Below are positions 55,313 through 64,000 of a stretch of 64,000 nucleotides of DNA, piece after piece. The DNA comes from an uncultured beta proteobacterium (GTDB lineage: Bacteria > Pseudomonadota > Gammaproteobacteria > Burkholderiales > SG8-41). The stretch is from the NCBI GenBank assembly GCA_903893565.1, contig CAITMU010000069.1, positions 1 to 64,000 of the forward strand, written 5' to 3'. Made by a program: the position numbers and the translations under genes. Every line of letters starts with the position of its first letter. Within the stretch, counting starts at the first letter, position 1. Below the pieces are notes generated by a model. The model saw only the letters and a list, made by a program, of their open reading frames with translations, made no database searches and was not told where the DNA came from.

Positions 55313-55570
55313 CTATTTTTTTTCTTTTGAATTCGCAGTGGAAAAAGTTTCCATCGCTGATTTTTGCATTTCTAGCGTTTTTACCGTCATTTGAATAAAG
55401 CCAATATTCATGGTTAACCAGGTTTCTACGCCCTTTAATTCAGCTATTTTTTTCTCAATATCCTCAATTTTAGCTGTCGGCATAAACATCCCGGGTACCG
55501 GGTAGTTCATGGGATTCCACATTTTCTGCATAAATTCCATGAAATCTTTAGGTAACTCTGCCGAAGTCAT
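55313..55570 (-). CDS. phaM: PhaM-like polyhydroxyalkanoate granule protein
   Basis: The 85-residue protein reads DFMEFMQKMWNPM near its start and AKIEDIEKKIAELKGVETWL then TMNIGFIQMTVKTLEMQKSA, the PhaM pattern with a central coiled-coil-like helix. PhaM activates PHA synthase and links granules to the nucleoid. The C-terminal lysine/alanine-rich DNA-binding tail of longer PhaM proteins is missing; it ends STANSKEKK. I chose the ATG at 55570 because GGAGAG lies four bases upstream; an ATG 12 bases earlier is possible. Confidence 0.8.
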   Translation of the reverse strand: MTSAELPKDFMEFMQKMWNPMNYPVPGMFMPTAKIEDIEKKIAELKGVETWLTMNIGFIQMTVKTLEMQKSAMETFSTANSKEKK

Positions 55571-55705
55571 CAGGCTCTCCATAGTCAGGGGTCATTGTCT
55601 CCACTGACAAATCCTACCATAGCTATCCCCCAAAAATCAGAATAGACGGATTAGTTTTTGGGGTCTACTTTTTATGGTCCCCTACAGCCTAGCCTGATAC
55701 TGAAT

Positions 55706-56572
55706 TCAAATAGCGGGGGTTAAATCCACTTTAATTTCGAATTCATCGAGGGTATGGGTATGCAAGGTTCGGCTGTTCGTGCCGGTTGCTGGATAACGGG
55801 GTGAGGTGGACTTTTGCGATCCGGTTAAGGATTCATGAGGCGAGGCCTTAAACGCCGTAGGCGTTTTTTTTGCTGTTGGCTTCGTAGTGGGCGACTCTAA
55901 CAAAGCACTCAAGCGATCCTTTTCATTCAAAACTCGATTGCCATAAATACTGCCTCGGTCAGGGGAAGCACCGGCATAGGACTGCAGTGCAACGAGCAGA
56001 TTGCCAGAGGAGGCTTGCAGATATTGACGTAAAATCTGTGCCCCTACCGCAATATTGGCCCGTGGATCAAAGGCTGACTTTGCGCCGCCAAATTCAGCGA
56101 ATTTATCCAGATGAAATTGTGGGATCACTTGCATCAGGCCCTTGGCACCCGAACCACTTTCCGCGATCGGATTAAAACCCGATTCCACGCCAATAATGGC
56201 AACCAGCAACAAAGGATCTATGCCATATCTTCGACCCACTTGGGCCGTTGTTTTCACCAAATCAAAGACGACTTGGCGAGATACGGCATACTTGTGGGCC
56301 ATATAGTCCACCACGGCATCGTAGCGACTTTCTTCGGCTACGGGAAGATGGGCCGTGGCTGCAGACTTCAAATATTGACTAACGACGGTTGTGGGTGAAA
56401 CGCTCGCGCGTAAATCTCCCAATCCGTCACTTTGGGTGGCTGTATTCCAACTAAAAGATAAAGCGCCCACCATCAGCAGAACCGCCACCAGAAAAAGTCG
56501 AAATCCTGATGGTTTGATCCATGCATAGATCCGCTTTTGGCTGGGATCTTTATTAATTGATTTTGCTTTCAT
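55706..56572 (-). CDS. Lytic transglycosylase, SLT domain
   Basis: The 288-residue protein has one N-terminal membrane segment (residues 24-44) and a C-terminal-half SLT domain with the catalytic Glu in GVESGFNPIAESGSGAKGLM near residues 127-146, then QVIPQFH and ALQSYAGASPDRGSIYGN near residue 195. It cleaves peptidoglycan in the periplasm as a membrane-anchored enzyme. A proline/threonine-rich tail follows. CAAGGAGG lies six bases before the ATG. A promoter and attenuator-like leader precede it. Confidence 0.93.
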   Translation of the reverse strand: MKAKSINKDPSQKRIYAWIKPSGFRLFLVAVLLMVGALSFSWNTATQSDGLGDLRASVSPTTVVSQYLKSAATAHLPVAEESRYDAVVDYMAHKYAVSRQVVFDLVKTTAQVGRRYGIDPLLLVAIIGVESGFNPIAESGSGAKGLMQVIPQFHLDKFAEFGGAKSAFDPRANIAVGAQILRQYLQASSGNLLVALQSYAGASPDRGSIYGNRVLNEKDRLSALLESPTTKPTAKKTPTAFKASPHESLTGSQKSTSPRYPATGTNSRTLHTHTLDEFEIKVDLTPAI

Positions 56573-56655
56573 GCAAAACCTCCTTGATTTGCTCGCGGCC
56601 CTCGACCTGCGAAGTCGCTACCTTGCTAGGGTAACCCTATTTTTCGTATTTCGAA

Positions 56656-56683
56656 AATAAAAAACCACAACATCTTGTGGTTT
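56656..56683 (-). terminator. Intrinsic terminator (attenuator candidate) in the transglycosylase leader
   Basis: The minus strand has the stem AACCACAA/TTGTGGTT with loop GATG, followed by TTTTATTTT. It lies between the promoter at 56782-56810 and the start codon at 56572. GTGGTT at 56708-56703 is complementary to the first arm, giving a possible antiterminator. The result is either an attenuator or the end of a short RNA of about 115 nt. Confidence 0.6.
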
Positions 56684-56781
56684 GAGGGCAATCCTTATAA
56701 ATAACCACTATTTTATGCTAGCTTGTATCGGCGTTGCAACCCAAACACCGTGAATCGTAAAGGTTGTCGATTGGCAGGGTC

Positions 56782-56810
56782 ATTATATGTTGCATCGCAA
56801 CAATTAACAA
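56782..56810 (-). promoter_or_regulatory. Promoter of the transglycosylase leader RNA
   Basis: On the minus strand TTGTTA (56810-56805) and a perfect TATAAT (56787-56782) are separated by 17 bases, placing the start near 56775, about 200 bases before the transglycosylase ATG. Confidence 0.65.
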
Positions 56811-56948
56811 GGGCCTAGGGTATACCTGTGCAAAACTTGTTTTTTCTTTAAAAATCGCCTTCCGGCATTAATAACCCACCACGCCTCGAAACCGACCCAC
56901 GATGCGAGTGTCTCGATCTTAAAATTCTGGCCTTGTCCTCCAATTCGT

Positions 56949-56954
56949 TATAAT
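56949..56954 (+). promoter_or_regulatory. -10 element of the oxaloacetate decarboxylase-like gene
   Basis: A perfect TATAAT lies 45 bases before the ATG at 56999. The -35 region is poor (TTCTGG at 56925-56930, 18 bases away). Confidence 0.4.
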
Positions 56955-56998
56955 GGGAGACTTTAAATCTATCTTATCATTTACCCTCAGGAGCGACC

Positions 56999-57856
56999 AT
57001 GAATGCCACCGAACAACGCCAACGTATGCGAGCCATCCTTACTGGCCAACAATGCCTCTCACCTGCTAGCGTTTACGATGGGCTCTCCGCTCGTATCGCC
57101 CAAGACGTCGGATACACATTAGGCATTCTGGCAGGCTCCGTCTCCTCTAACAGCACATTGGCCTCCCCCGATCTCATTTTGCTCACCCTGACCGAATTCG
57201 CTGATCAGATTCGCCGCATTATGCGTGCGAGCGACATCTCCTTGCTCGTCGATGCCGATCACGGTTATGGCAATGCTCTTAACGTCATGCGCACCGTCAT
57301 TGAATGCGAGCATGCGGGAGTTTCAGCGATGAGTATCGAAGACACCGCCTTACCGCTGCAATTTGGCCAAGAAAAAGATACACTCATTAGCCTACCTGAA
57401 ATGGTGGGGAAATTAAAAGCTGCCGTTGCTGCACGTCAAGACCCAACCACGGTGATTGCCGGTCGCACCGCCGCACTCAAAGTCGAAGGCACCGAGGCGA
57501 CTTGTGCGCGTGCTAAAGCCTATGCGGCTTGCAATGTCGATTGTATTTTTGTGGTTGGTGTTGAAACTGTGGAACAAGTCCAAGCGATCCACACCGCTTC
57601 AGGCCTGCCTATTATTGTGGGTTCAGCTCCTGCCTCTATCACAAGGGAACAATTCCAAGCCGCAGGCGCTCGAGTGCTATTACAAGGCCACCAACCGCTG
57701 GCGGCTGCAGTGAAAGCCTTACGCGAAGTTTATACACATCTTTATTCCGGTGGCGCTCCCTCTCAATTGAAATCGAGCATCGCTTCGAATGAAGAAATGG
57801 ACAAAATGACCCACAATGCACTGCATCAACAGTGGATTAAATCCTTCATGCGTTAA
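56999..57856 (+). CDS. Oxaloacetate decarboxylase-like protein (isocitrate lyase/PEP mutase superfamily)
   Basis: The 285-residue protein has LVDADHGYGNALNVMRTV near residue 82, the metal-binding and substrate loop of the PA4872-type oxaloacetate decarboxylases, followed by SIEDTALPLQFGQ near residue 111 and VIAGRTAALKVEG near residue 151. It should decarboxylate oxaloacetate or a 3-methyl analogue to a pyruvate. AGGAG precedes the ATG by five bases. With maeB it gives the cell two routes from C4 acids to pyruvate. Confidence 0.87.
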   Translation: MNATEQRQRMRAILTGQQCLSPASVYDGLSARIAQDVGYTLGILAGSVSSNSTLASPDLILLTLTEFADQIRRIMRASDISLLVDADHGYGNALNVMRTVIECEHAGVSAMSIEDTALPLQFGQEKDTLISLPEMVGKLKAAVAARQDPTTVIAGRTAALKVEGTEATCARAKAYAACNVDCIFVVGVETVEQVQAIHTASGLPIIVGSAPASITREQFQAAGARVLLQGHQPLAAAVKALREVYTHLYSGGAPSQLKSSIASNEEMDKMTHNALHQQWIKSFMR

Positions 57857-57892
57857 TGATCGCTTTCCATTACAGACTGCAGGCCTTCTCCC

Positions 57893-58498
57893 ATGGATGA
57901 TGTCGTTAAACGAGCCATGGCCAAATGGCCTGATGTGCCTGCCGTTTATGGATGGCTAGCATTGGATCGACGGGGGCATTGGCTAATCAAGCGCGGATCT
58001 ATTACCAACGCGGCTTTAAACCAATTTATCGGCAGAAACTACCTATGTGACCCCGAGGGTTGTTGGTTTTTCCAGAATGGGCCACAAAAAGTATTTGTGG
58101 ATTTAGATTACACACCCCTGGTCTTTCGTGTGGACTCAGCCCTCGGTGAGCCGCTTCAACTCGTCAGCCATCTGGGCACTACGGTCGAACAAATACACAA
58201 GGTTTGGATCGATGAGCAGGGCTGTATCATTGTTCAGGCCCCAGAGGGTACGGGGTTAATTCACGATCAGGATCTTGACCCCCTTTTTCTACACGCGCTA
58301 GAACACGATAACGGCTCACCCTTAGATGATCATCTTTTTGATGATCTTTCCTATTGGTTTGAAAGTCGCCAGCCACCCCCCATCCGACTACGATTCAAAG
58401 GGCAACGCTTAGCGCTCCACCTCATTGAAAGTCACCGACTCGGATCGTTGTTGGGGTTTAACCCCCATCCGCTTCAACCCAAGCCGGCAGCCATCTAA
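57893..58498 (+). CDS. Conserved betaproteobacterial protein of unknown function
   Basis: The 201-residue soluble protein begins MDDVVKRAMAKWPDVPAVYG and contains WLALDRRGHWLIKRG, FIGRNYLCDPEGCWFFQNGP and KVFVDLDYTPLVF. I recognise this opening as a widespread Burkholderiales family (a DUF) but do not recall its Pfam number with confidence. No catalytic motif is evident. It lies 36 bases after the oxaloacetate decarboxylase-like gene and before ltaE, all in one direction. Confidence 0.75.
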   Translation: MDDVVKRAMAKWPDVPAVYGWLALDRRGHWLIKRGSITNAALNQFIGRNYLCDPEGCWFFQNGPQKVFVDLDYTPLVFRVDSALGEPLQLVSHLGTTVEQIHKVWIDEQGCIIVQAPEGTGLIHDQDLDPLFLHALEHDNGSPLDDHLFDDLSYWFESRQPPPIRLRFKGQRLALHLIESHRLGSLLGFNPHPLQPKPAAI

Positions 58499-58544
58499 TT
58501 GGCTTACCCTTTTTTTCTCTTATTGCCATTTGATATCCTCGACG

Positions 58545-59585
58545 ATGATTGATTTACGTAGCGACACCGTTACTCAACCCACACAAGCCATGTTGGAGGC
58601 TATGCGCCAAGCAAGCCTTGGCGATGATTCCCGCGACGGTGACCCCTGTGTGCGCTTACTCGAGGCACGAGCCGCACAAATGACCGGTAAACAAGCCGCC
58701 GTTTTCATGCCCAGTGGCACCATGACCAATCTGGTGGCCATACTCACCCACACAGAACAACAAGGCGAAATACTTCTAGAAGCGGATTCTCATATTTTAA
58801 ATAATGAATCCGCTGGTATGGCACGACTAGCCGGCGCATTAGCTCGCCCCTTGCCGGGTAAAAACGGAGCGATGGGATTAAGTGCGTTAGAGCATGCTTT
58901 GAAGCGTAACCATTGGGGTCGCCGTTTAATATCCATGGAAACCACCCATAATAGCGCTGGGGGACAAGTCTTATCGTTAGCCCACATGCAAGCGGTCTAC
59001 GCGTTGGCGCAACAACACGATGTTGCCGTACATACGGATGGGGCTCGGTTATTTAATGCAGCTGTTTTTTTAAATTGTCAGGCCAGTGATATTTGCGCTT
59101 TCACTGACAGCGTGACTTTTTGTCTTTCCAAAGGTCTGAGTGCTCCTATTGGATCTGTCTTATGTGGATCTGTAGAATTTTGCAACAAAGCCCGTTTTTA
59201 TCGTCGGATGGTAGGAGGGCATCTACGCCAAGCCGGCCCACTGGCCGCCGCAGGACTCCTTGCCCTTGAAACCATGGTAGCGCGTTTACATGAGGATCAC
59301 CGACACGCGTCTCATTTGGGCGAGCAGTTACATCGCCTGCATCACCGATTTTGTAATCCAGTTGATATTCACACCAATATCGTAATGGTTGATGTCAGTC
59401 ACAGCACTGTATCCGCTCAACATTGGGTTCGTGAGTTGCTCAAACACAACGTGGCTGCCGGTGCTTGGTCCGATCAAAATTTGCGCTTAGTGACCCATCG
59501 TCATATTTCAACTCACGATATTGAAAATACGATTACGGCCTTTGAACAAGTGTGGAATGCTGTAAAAAATCAAACACTAAAATAA
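58545..59585 (+). CDS. ltaE: Low-specificity L-threonine aldolase
   Basis: The 346-residue PLP enzyme starts MIDLRSDTVTQPTQAMLEAM, the family hallmark. It has GDDSRDGDPCVRLLE near residue 25, METTHNSAGGQVLS near residue 129, VHTDGARLFNA near residue 161 and the Schiff-base Lys in SVTFCLSKGLSAPIGSVLCG near residue 189. It cleaves threonine or allo-threonine to glycine and acetaldehyde. I set the start at ATG 58545, which matches the family; no good ribosome binding site is visible. Confidence 0.95.
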   Translation: MIDLRSDTVTQPTQAMLEAMRQASLGDDSRDGDPCVRLLEARAAQMTGKQAAVFMPSGTMTNLVAILTHTEQQGEILLEADSHILNNESAGMARLAGALARPLPGKNGAMGLSALEHALKRNHWGRRLISMETTHNSAGGQVLSLAHMQAVYALAQQHDVAVHTDGARLFNAAVFLNCQASDICAFTDSVTFCLSKGLSAPIGSVLCGSVEFCNKARFYRRMVGGHLRQAGPLAAAGLLALETMVARLHEDHRHASHLGEQLHRLHHRFCNPVDIHTNIVMVDVSHSTVSAQHWVRELLKHNVAAGAWSDQNLRLVTHRHISTHDIENTITAFEQVWNAVKNQTLK

Positions 59586-59933
59586 ATTAATTTTTGTGTT
59601 CAACGGTTATCAAATTTCGTCAATATCGGTCCAATTACCTTAAGCGCTGAGTGCGCCTTCAGTGAAAATTATGGGCAAATAAGTGCCCCCACCAATAATA
59701 AGTGAATACTTACTTAAATACATACAAAATGAAGGGGATTAAAATAAATACTTGTTTATAAAGGAATTTATTATTTTTTCTCCAGATAAAAATATGTACC
59801 TTGCCCAAATTCCTGAGTTTCGGTATCTTTAGCGCCTGCTTGCAATCGTACTAAAAAAGCATCTGTTTCATTTTTCTGATCCGATTGTAGATATGACGAA
59901 TAACAGCCCGAATCAGCATTGAACCTTCGCGGT
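59586..59933. other. Gap of about 350 bases with one protein-like stretch
   Basis: No gene with a start codon is visible. On the minus strand from about 59948 to a stop at 59771, an open stretch reads CYSSYLQSDQKNETDAFLVR then LQAGAKDTETQEFGQGTYFY. It has natural-looking composition but no ATG, GTG or TTG start. It overlaps the end of the histone-like gene in another frame and could be a remnant or chance. Confidence 0.3.
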
Positions 59934-60134
59934 TTAAGTTTTTGGAAATGGCCAATTAGCAGGAACGGTCATAAAACTTTTACCATTCGGTTTTACACTC
60001 GTCGTGGTCAGAGTGGATTTTGGGTAGGGTAGCTTAGTAGGTGAAGTGGTTTTTGATTTAACGCTAGACGTTGTTTTTTTCTTTGCTGCTTTTCTTCTGG
60101 CCGGCTTTTTAGCCGGCTTTTTTTTTATTTCCAT
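59934..60134 (-). CDS. Short lysine-rich histone H1-like protein
   Basis: The 66-residue protein reads MEIKKKPAKKPARRKAAKKK, then a Ser/Thr/Pro/Lys linker and a C-terminal VPANWPFPKT. Burkholderiales carry histone H1-like proteins with Lys/Ala/Pro repeats and a WPFP ending downstream of nrdB. Both features and the location agree, although this copy is much shorter than usual. It would bind DNA through its basic N-terminus. On the plus strand, its first codons read as a GCCGGC-TTTTTA-GCCGGC-T9 terminator hairpin, so part of the repeat may serve as an RNA signal. Confidence 0.6.
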   Translation of the reverse strand: MEIKKKPAKKPARRKAAKKKTTSSVKSKTTSPTKLPYPKSTLTTTSVKPNGKSFMTVPANWPFPKT

Positions 60135-60240
60135 AGTCTCGTCAAACCTTGAAAAGAAGAAACCCTATCGGTATTGGTCGTAACCTTATTCCCAACTGAA
60201 TAACCCTCTTTTACCGAATGAGTGCAACGCCTATCCTAGC

Positions 60241-60546
60241 CTAGTGGCGACGAAGGGATAACTGATCCTCTAGGTTTCGATACAGTACATCGGGGTGCAA
60301 ACGCACACCTCCCACCCAAGTCAATACTTTGGAAATAGGGTCGACAACGACTTTGAAAAAGTCATCCTCGCCCACCAGTGCTCCATAGGCGGGGGTGCGC
60401 ATTAACTCACCCAGATAAACATGCCCCTCTAGGCCGTCATCAAAGCGTATCCATAATCGGTAGTCATGCTCAGCCCTTAGCTCCAGCACGGTACGATAAG
60501 CATCACCTCGGTTGCGGTATGAAAGCGGTCTTAAACGGCTTGCCAA
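60241..60546 (-). CDS. DUF2442-domain protein
   Basis: The protein of about 101 residues has DYRLWIRFDDGLEGHVYLGE near its centre and GGVRLHPDVLYRN near its end, the DUF2442 pattern (xLxxxFxDGxxGxVDL and DxLY). I suggest a TTG start at 60546, because GGGGAG lies seven bases upstream; an upstream TTG at 60576 has no such site. It lies between nrdB and the histone-like gene, all in one direction. Function unknown; DUF2442 proteins are often small partners of toxin-antitoxin-like loci, but no partner is seen here. Confidence 0.7.
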   Translation of the reverse strand: MASRLRPLSYRNRGDAYRTVLELRAEHDYRLWIRFDDGLEGHVYLGELMRTPAYGALVGEDDFFKVVVDPISKVLTWVGGVRLHPDVLYRNLEDQLSLRRH

Positions 60547-60661
60547 GTCAAAGCTCCCCAGGTTGTTTAATAACAACTATAGGCCAAAGTATCAAACGAG
60601 GTGAAAAAATCTCACTCACTTTGGCAGGCTCCCCACGATATGGCTTTTAGGGTGTAGTTCA

Positions 60662-61849
60662 TTAATCCCAGTTTAAAGCGCCACCCGTTTGATACTCGGT
60701 CACACGGGTTTCAAAGAAATTCTTCTCTTTTTTCAAGTCAATCATCTCTGCCATCCAAGGAAAAGGATTGGTGGCACCCTCGTACATCACATCAAGGCCG
60801 ATTTGCTGGGCGCGACGATTAGCAATAAAACGCAGATACTCCTTAAACATCCCCGCATTCAATCCCAATACACCTCTTGGCATGGTGTCTTCAGCATAGT
60901 GGTATTCAAGCTCTACGCCTTTTTGGAATAATTGACGAATTTCATCACGAAACTCAGCAGTCCACAGATGCGGATTTTCCATCTTGATCGTATTAATCAC
61001 ATCGATACCAAAGTTGCAGTGCATCGACTCATCGCGCAAAATATATTGGTATTGCTCTGCCGCACCGGTCATCTTGTTTTGCCGACCTAAAGCCAGAATT
61101 TGCGTAAAACCAACATAAAAAAACAATCCTTCCATCAGACATGCAAAAACAATCAAGCTTTTCAACAATGCTTGGTCTGCTTCCAAAGTGCCTGTTTTGA
61201 AGCTAGGATTAGTCAAGGTGTCAATAAATGGGATCAAAAATTCGTCTTTAGCACGAATCGAGGCGATTTCATGGTACGCATTAAAGACCTCACCCTCATT
61301 TAACCCCAAACTCTCTACAATATACTGATAGGCATGGGTATGGATAGCTTCCTCAAAGGCTTGGCGCAGCAAATACTGCCGACACTCAGGCGCCGTAATA
61401 TGACGGTAGGTACCCAACACAATATTGTTAGCCGCTAACGAATCAGCTGTAACAAAAAAGCCCAAATTGCGCTTCACCAACCGGCGCTCATCATCAGTTA
61501 AACCGTTGGGGCTTTTCCAAAGCTCAATATCCCGACTCATCTGAATTTCTTGCGGCATCCAGTGATTAGCACAAGCCGAAAGGTATTTTTCCCAAGCCCA
61601 TTTGTATTTGAACGGCACCAACTGATTCACATCGGTCTGTCCGTTAATGATACGTTTATCCGCCACATTCACCCGACGCATTTGTTCAGCATCGATCGTT
61701 GATAGCGCATCGTCCACAGGGCCTGTCGATGGGGCAAAGGCCGCTTGAGCGCTTGATTCAAATCCATGAGCCTGCGCGCCGCGTTCGGCTGACTGTAAAG
61801 ACAAACCTAAACCAGCCCCCGCAGGCACTGCATCTTCAAACTGCAACAT
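60662..61849 (-). CDS. nrdB: Ribonucleotide reductase class I, beta subunit
   Basis: The 395-residue R2 protein has the diiron ligands in TADSLAANN (Asp, near residue 136), [13 protein letters not shown] (Glu, His and the radical Tyr, near residue 166), LMEGLFFY (Glu, near residue 241) and [10 protein letters not shown] (Glu and His, near residue 274). The tyrosine is four residues after the His, as in class Ia. An N-terminal stretch of about 60 residues precedes the core. It delivers the tyrosyl radical to NrdA, encoded 129 bases upstream. Confidence 0.95.
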   Translation of the reverse strand: MLQFEDAVPAGAGLGLSLQSAERGAQAHGFESSAQAAFAPSTGPVDDALSTIDAEQMRRVNVADKRIINGQTDVNQLVPFKYKWAWEKYLSACANHWMPQEIQMSRDIELWKSPNGLTDDERRLVKRNLGFFVTADSLAANNIVLGTYRHITAPECRQYLLRQAFEEAIHTHAYQYIVESLGLNEGEVFNAYHEIASIRAKDEFLIPFIDTLTNPSFKTGTLEADQALLKSLIVFACLMEGLFFYVGFTQILALGRQNKMTGAAEQYQYILRDESMHCNFGIDVINTIKMENPHLWTAEFRDEIRQLFQKGVELEYHYAEDTMPRGVLGLNAGMFKEYLRFIANRRAQQIGLDVMYEGATNPFPWMAEMIDLKKEKNFFETRVTEYQTGGALNWD

Positions 61850-61978
61850 CTTTTAGTCTCCTTGTTGGTTTTGTAAGTGGATACCAAAATGATTGGGCTA
61901 TTGATGTTAATCGCAGCCCACCACTACAAACACATTCGTAATTTTTAACTGAGTAAATTTTATTATTGACCGACTCTA

Positions 61979-64000
61979 TTATTGACAAGACTCACATTCT
62001 GGATTGTCGATGGAACAAAACTGAGCGTCCGTAGCAGGCACACTGGGCCCACCATCGGCCGATACCGCGTTTAACTGTCCGGCGCGGCCCGTGGATTTTT
62101 CTGCGGAAGTAGCCCCCAAAGTACGTAAATAATAGGTGGTTTTCAATCCACGTAACCATGCCAACTTATAGGTTTCATCCAACTTCTTACCCGAAGCCCC
62201 AGCCATGTAAATATTCAGTGACTGCGATTGATCAATCCACTTTTGACGACGTGAGGCACATTCCACCAACCAGTGCGTCTCTACCTCAAACGCAGTGGCA
62301 TACAACTCTCGAATATCAGGCGGGATACGATCGATCTTGGACAATGACCCATCAAAATACTTCAAGTCGGCAATCATCACCTCGTCCCACAGATTTAACT
62401 TTTTCAGTTCACGCACCAAATACTCATTCACTACCGTGAACTCACCGGACAAATTCGACTTGACGTACAAATTCTGATAGGTCGGCTCAATACACTGCGA
62501 TAAACCGGTGATGTTAGCAATGGTCGCGGTTGGCGCAATCGCCACACAATTAGAGTTACGCATACCCACTTGCTTAATTCTTTGGCGCAAGGCATCCCAA
62601 TCCAAACTCGAAGAAGTATCGCAGTCGACGTATCCACCGCGCTGCTCTGCTAGCAGCTTCAAAGTATCGAGCGGCAATATGCCTTGATCCCACAAAGAGT
62701 TTTTAAACGTGGCGTATGCGCCACGCTCTTCCGCTAGATCAGCCGAGGCATGGTAAGCGGTGTAACAAATCTGCTCCATCGTGCGATCTGAGAACTCGAC
62801 CGCAGCCTTCGATCCGTAAGGAATGCGCAACATATGCAGGCAATCTTGAAATCCCATAATCCCTAACCCGACAGGACGATGCTTAAAGTTAGAATTTCTT
62901 GCCTTATTGACCGAATAAAAATTCAAGTCAATCACATTGTCAAGCATGCGCATACCGGTACGGACTGTGCGCTTTAGCTTTTCCATATCCAGCTTACCCG
63001 TTGCCAAATCCAAATGCGCCGGCATGTTGACAGAACCTAAATTACAAACCGCAATTTCATCAGGCCCGGTATTAAGGGTAATCTCAGTGCAAAGATTCGA
63101 ACTATGGATCACCCCAGTGTGTTGCTGAGGTGAACGCAAGTTACACGGGTCCTTGAACGTAATCCAAGGATGGCCCGTTTCAAAGAGCATGGTGAGCATC
63201 TTGCGCCACAATTGAAGCGCAGGAATTTTTTTGAAAAGCTTAATCTTTCCGCTCGCACAATCAGCCTCATAAGCCAAATACGCTTTTTCGAAAGACTTGC
63301 CAAACTTCTCATGCAAATCCGGTACATCAGAAGGACAAAGCAAGGTCCACTCGCCCGCCTCCATCACCCGCTTCATAAAAAGATCAGGAATCCAATTAGA
63401 CGTATTCATATCATGGGTGCGCCGGCGATCATCACCCGTATTTTTACGCAGCTCAAGAAACTCTTCCACGTCAAGGTGCCAAGTCTCGAGGTAAGAGCAC
63501 ACCGCCCCCTTACGCTTGCCCCCTTGGTTCACTGCCACCGCCGTATCATTAACCACCTTTAGAAAGGGCACAACGCCTTGGGATTTACCATTGGTGCCCT
63601 TAATGTAGGATCCCATGGCACGCACCGGTGTCCAATCGTTACCAATACCACCCGCATATTTTTGCAACATGGCATTTTCTTTGATCGCCTCATAAATCCC
63701 GTCAAGATCATCAGCCACAGTGGTCAAATAACAGCTGGCCAATTGTGAACGCCGGGACCCGGAATTAAACAACGTGGGCGTAGAACTCATAAAATCAAAA
63801 GTCGACAGCACATTGTAAAATTCAATGGCACGAGCTTCTCTCGTCCCTACGGGCTCATTTAACGCAAGCCCCATGGCAACTCGCATATAGAAAACTTGTG
63901 GCAACTCAATGCGCTGCCCCTGAATGTGCAAGAAATAACGGTCGTAGAGAATTTGCAAACCTAGGTAGGTAAACTGCAAATCACGCTTAGGCTGTAACGC
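61979..64000 (-). CDS. nrdA: Ribonucleotide reductase class I, alpha subunit (5' end beyond the window)
   Basis: The 673 visible codons include [20 protein letters not shown] with the first redox Cys, [11 protein letters not shown] with the active-site Asn-Cys-Glu triad, [18 protein letters not shown] with the second redox Cys, and the C-terminal [11 protein letters not shown] thioredoxin-reducible pair. The frame stays open to position 64000 ([15 protein letters not shown] at the edge), so the N-terminal ATP-cone region lies outside. It reduces ribonucleoside diphosphates with NrdB, and thioredoxin (trxA in this window) can be its reductant. Confidence 0.96.
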   Translation of the reverse strand, partial: ALQPKRDLQFTYLGLQILYDRYFLHIQGQRIELPQVFYMRVAMGLALNEPVGTREARAIEFYNVLSTFDFMSSTPTLFNSGSRRSQLASCYLTTVADDLDGIYEAIKENAMLQKYAGGIGNDWTPVRAMGSYIKGTNGKSQGVVPFLKVVNDTAVAVNQGGKRKGAVCSYLETWHLDVEEFLELRKNTGDDRRRTHDMNTSNWIPDLFMKRVMEAGEWTLLCPSDVPDLHEKFGKSFEKAYLAYEADCASGKIKLFKKIPALQLWRKMLTMLFETGHPWITFKDPCNLRSPQQHTGVIHSSNLCTEITLNTGPDEIAVCNLGSVNMPAHLDLATGKLDMEKLKRTVRTGMRMLDNVIDLNFYSVNKARNSNFKHRPVGLGIMGFQDCLHMLRIPYGSKAAVEFSDRTMEQICYTAYHASADLAEERGAYATFKNSLWDQGILPLDTLKLLAEQRGGYVDCDTSSSLDWDALRQRIKQVGMRNSNCVAIAPTATIANITGLSQCIEPTYQNLYVKSNLSGEFTVVNEYLVRELKKLNLWDEVMIADLKYFDGSLSKIDRIPPDIRELYATAFEVETHWLVECASRRQKWIDQSQSLNIYMAGASGKKLDETYKLAWLRGLKTTYYLRTLGATSAEKSTGRAGQLNAVSADGGPSVPATDAQFCSIDNPECESCQ

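Noticed and set aside
56663..56682. CCACAAGATGTTGTGG as an NrdR box
   Set aside because: It resembles NrdR sites and ribonucleotide reductase genes are in the window, but it is followed by a T tract, lies in the leader of a transglycosylase, and is far from nrdAB. A terminator explains it better.
60061..60132. Treating the GCCGGC hairpin solely as a terminator and dismissing the histone-like reading frame
   Set aside because: The C-terminal WPFPKT and the position downstream of nrdB support a real histone-like gene, so both readings were kept.
1..64000. CRISPR arrays, insertion sequences, integrases or phage genes
   Set aside because: No regular repeat-spacer pattern, transposase, integrase or phage structural motif was found on either strand.

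Overview
The window looks like a stretch of chromosome from a betaproteobacterium of order Burkholderiales, most likely Alcaligenaceae-like. The evidence is eight Bug-type periplasmic receptors, a tRNA-Tyr/Gly/Thr-tuf cluster, a PhaM-like PHA granule protein, rho followed by rpmE, a lysine-rich histone-like gene downstream of nrdB, and an orphan CobD/CbiB protein. Base composition is moderate, not GC-rich. I see no rRNA, CRISPR array, insertion sequence or prophage gene, and no gene for a DNA-binding transcriptional regulator.

Layout. 1-910: the 5' end of tuf and three tRNAs on the minus strand behind one strong promoter. 910-4700: a gap with a decayed small gene, then tctB-tctA (the membrane part of a tripartite tricarboxylate transporter), a terminator and a short-chain dehydrogenase remnant. 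4.7-7 kb: a YgiQ radical-SAM protein. 7-25 kb: an accessory catabolic region. Its core is an apparent eight-gene minus-strand operon (18810 to 9132) of metallo-hydrolase, Bug, FMN/FAD reductase, metallo-hydrolase, two MmgE/PrpD proteins, Bug and a PanE-like reductase. Around it lie more Bugs, an amidohydrolase, a 3-hydroxyisobutyrate dehydrogenase-like enzyme, a mandelate racemase-like enzyme, a frameshifted VOC gene and a decayed Bug. 25-29.5 kb: housekeeping genes fdxA, trxA, rho, rpmE and a tartrate/D-malate dehydrogenase. 29.7-33.5 kb: a cyanate uptake and degradation operon with a candidate NtrC site. 33.7-48.8 kb: mostly core metabolism and maintenance (GT39, thiolase, pgi, orn, M48 protease, pterin dehydratase, rsgA, NUDIX, ybaK, thioesterase, fumC, maeB). 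48.9-55.6 kb: an Hdr-like iron-sulfur pair with an aldolase, a peptidase, an FAH-family enzyme, two tandem Bugs and phaM. 55.7-59.6 kb: a lytic transglycosylase with an attenuator-like leader, an oxaloacetate decarboxylase-like protein, a conserved unknown and threonine aldolase. 59.9-64 kb: a histone-like protein, DUF2442, nrdB and nrdA (cut by the window end).

How it fits together. Only one TctA/TctB pair is present for eight intact Bugs, so a shared-membrane-unit model, in which many receptors feed one or a few permeases, is the simplest reading. The enzymes beside the Bugs suggest oxidation, dehydration and lactone opening of small organic acids. The substrates cannot be named from sequence. 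At least four decayed coding fragments suggest a genome trimming its catabolic repertoire.
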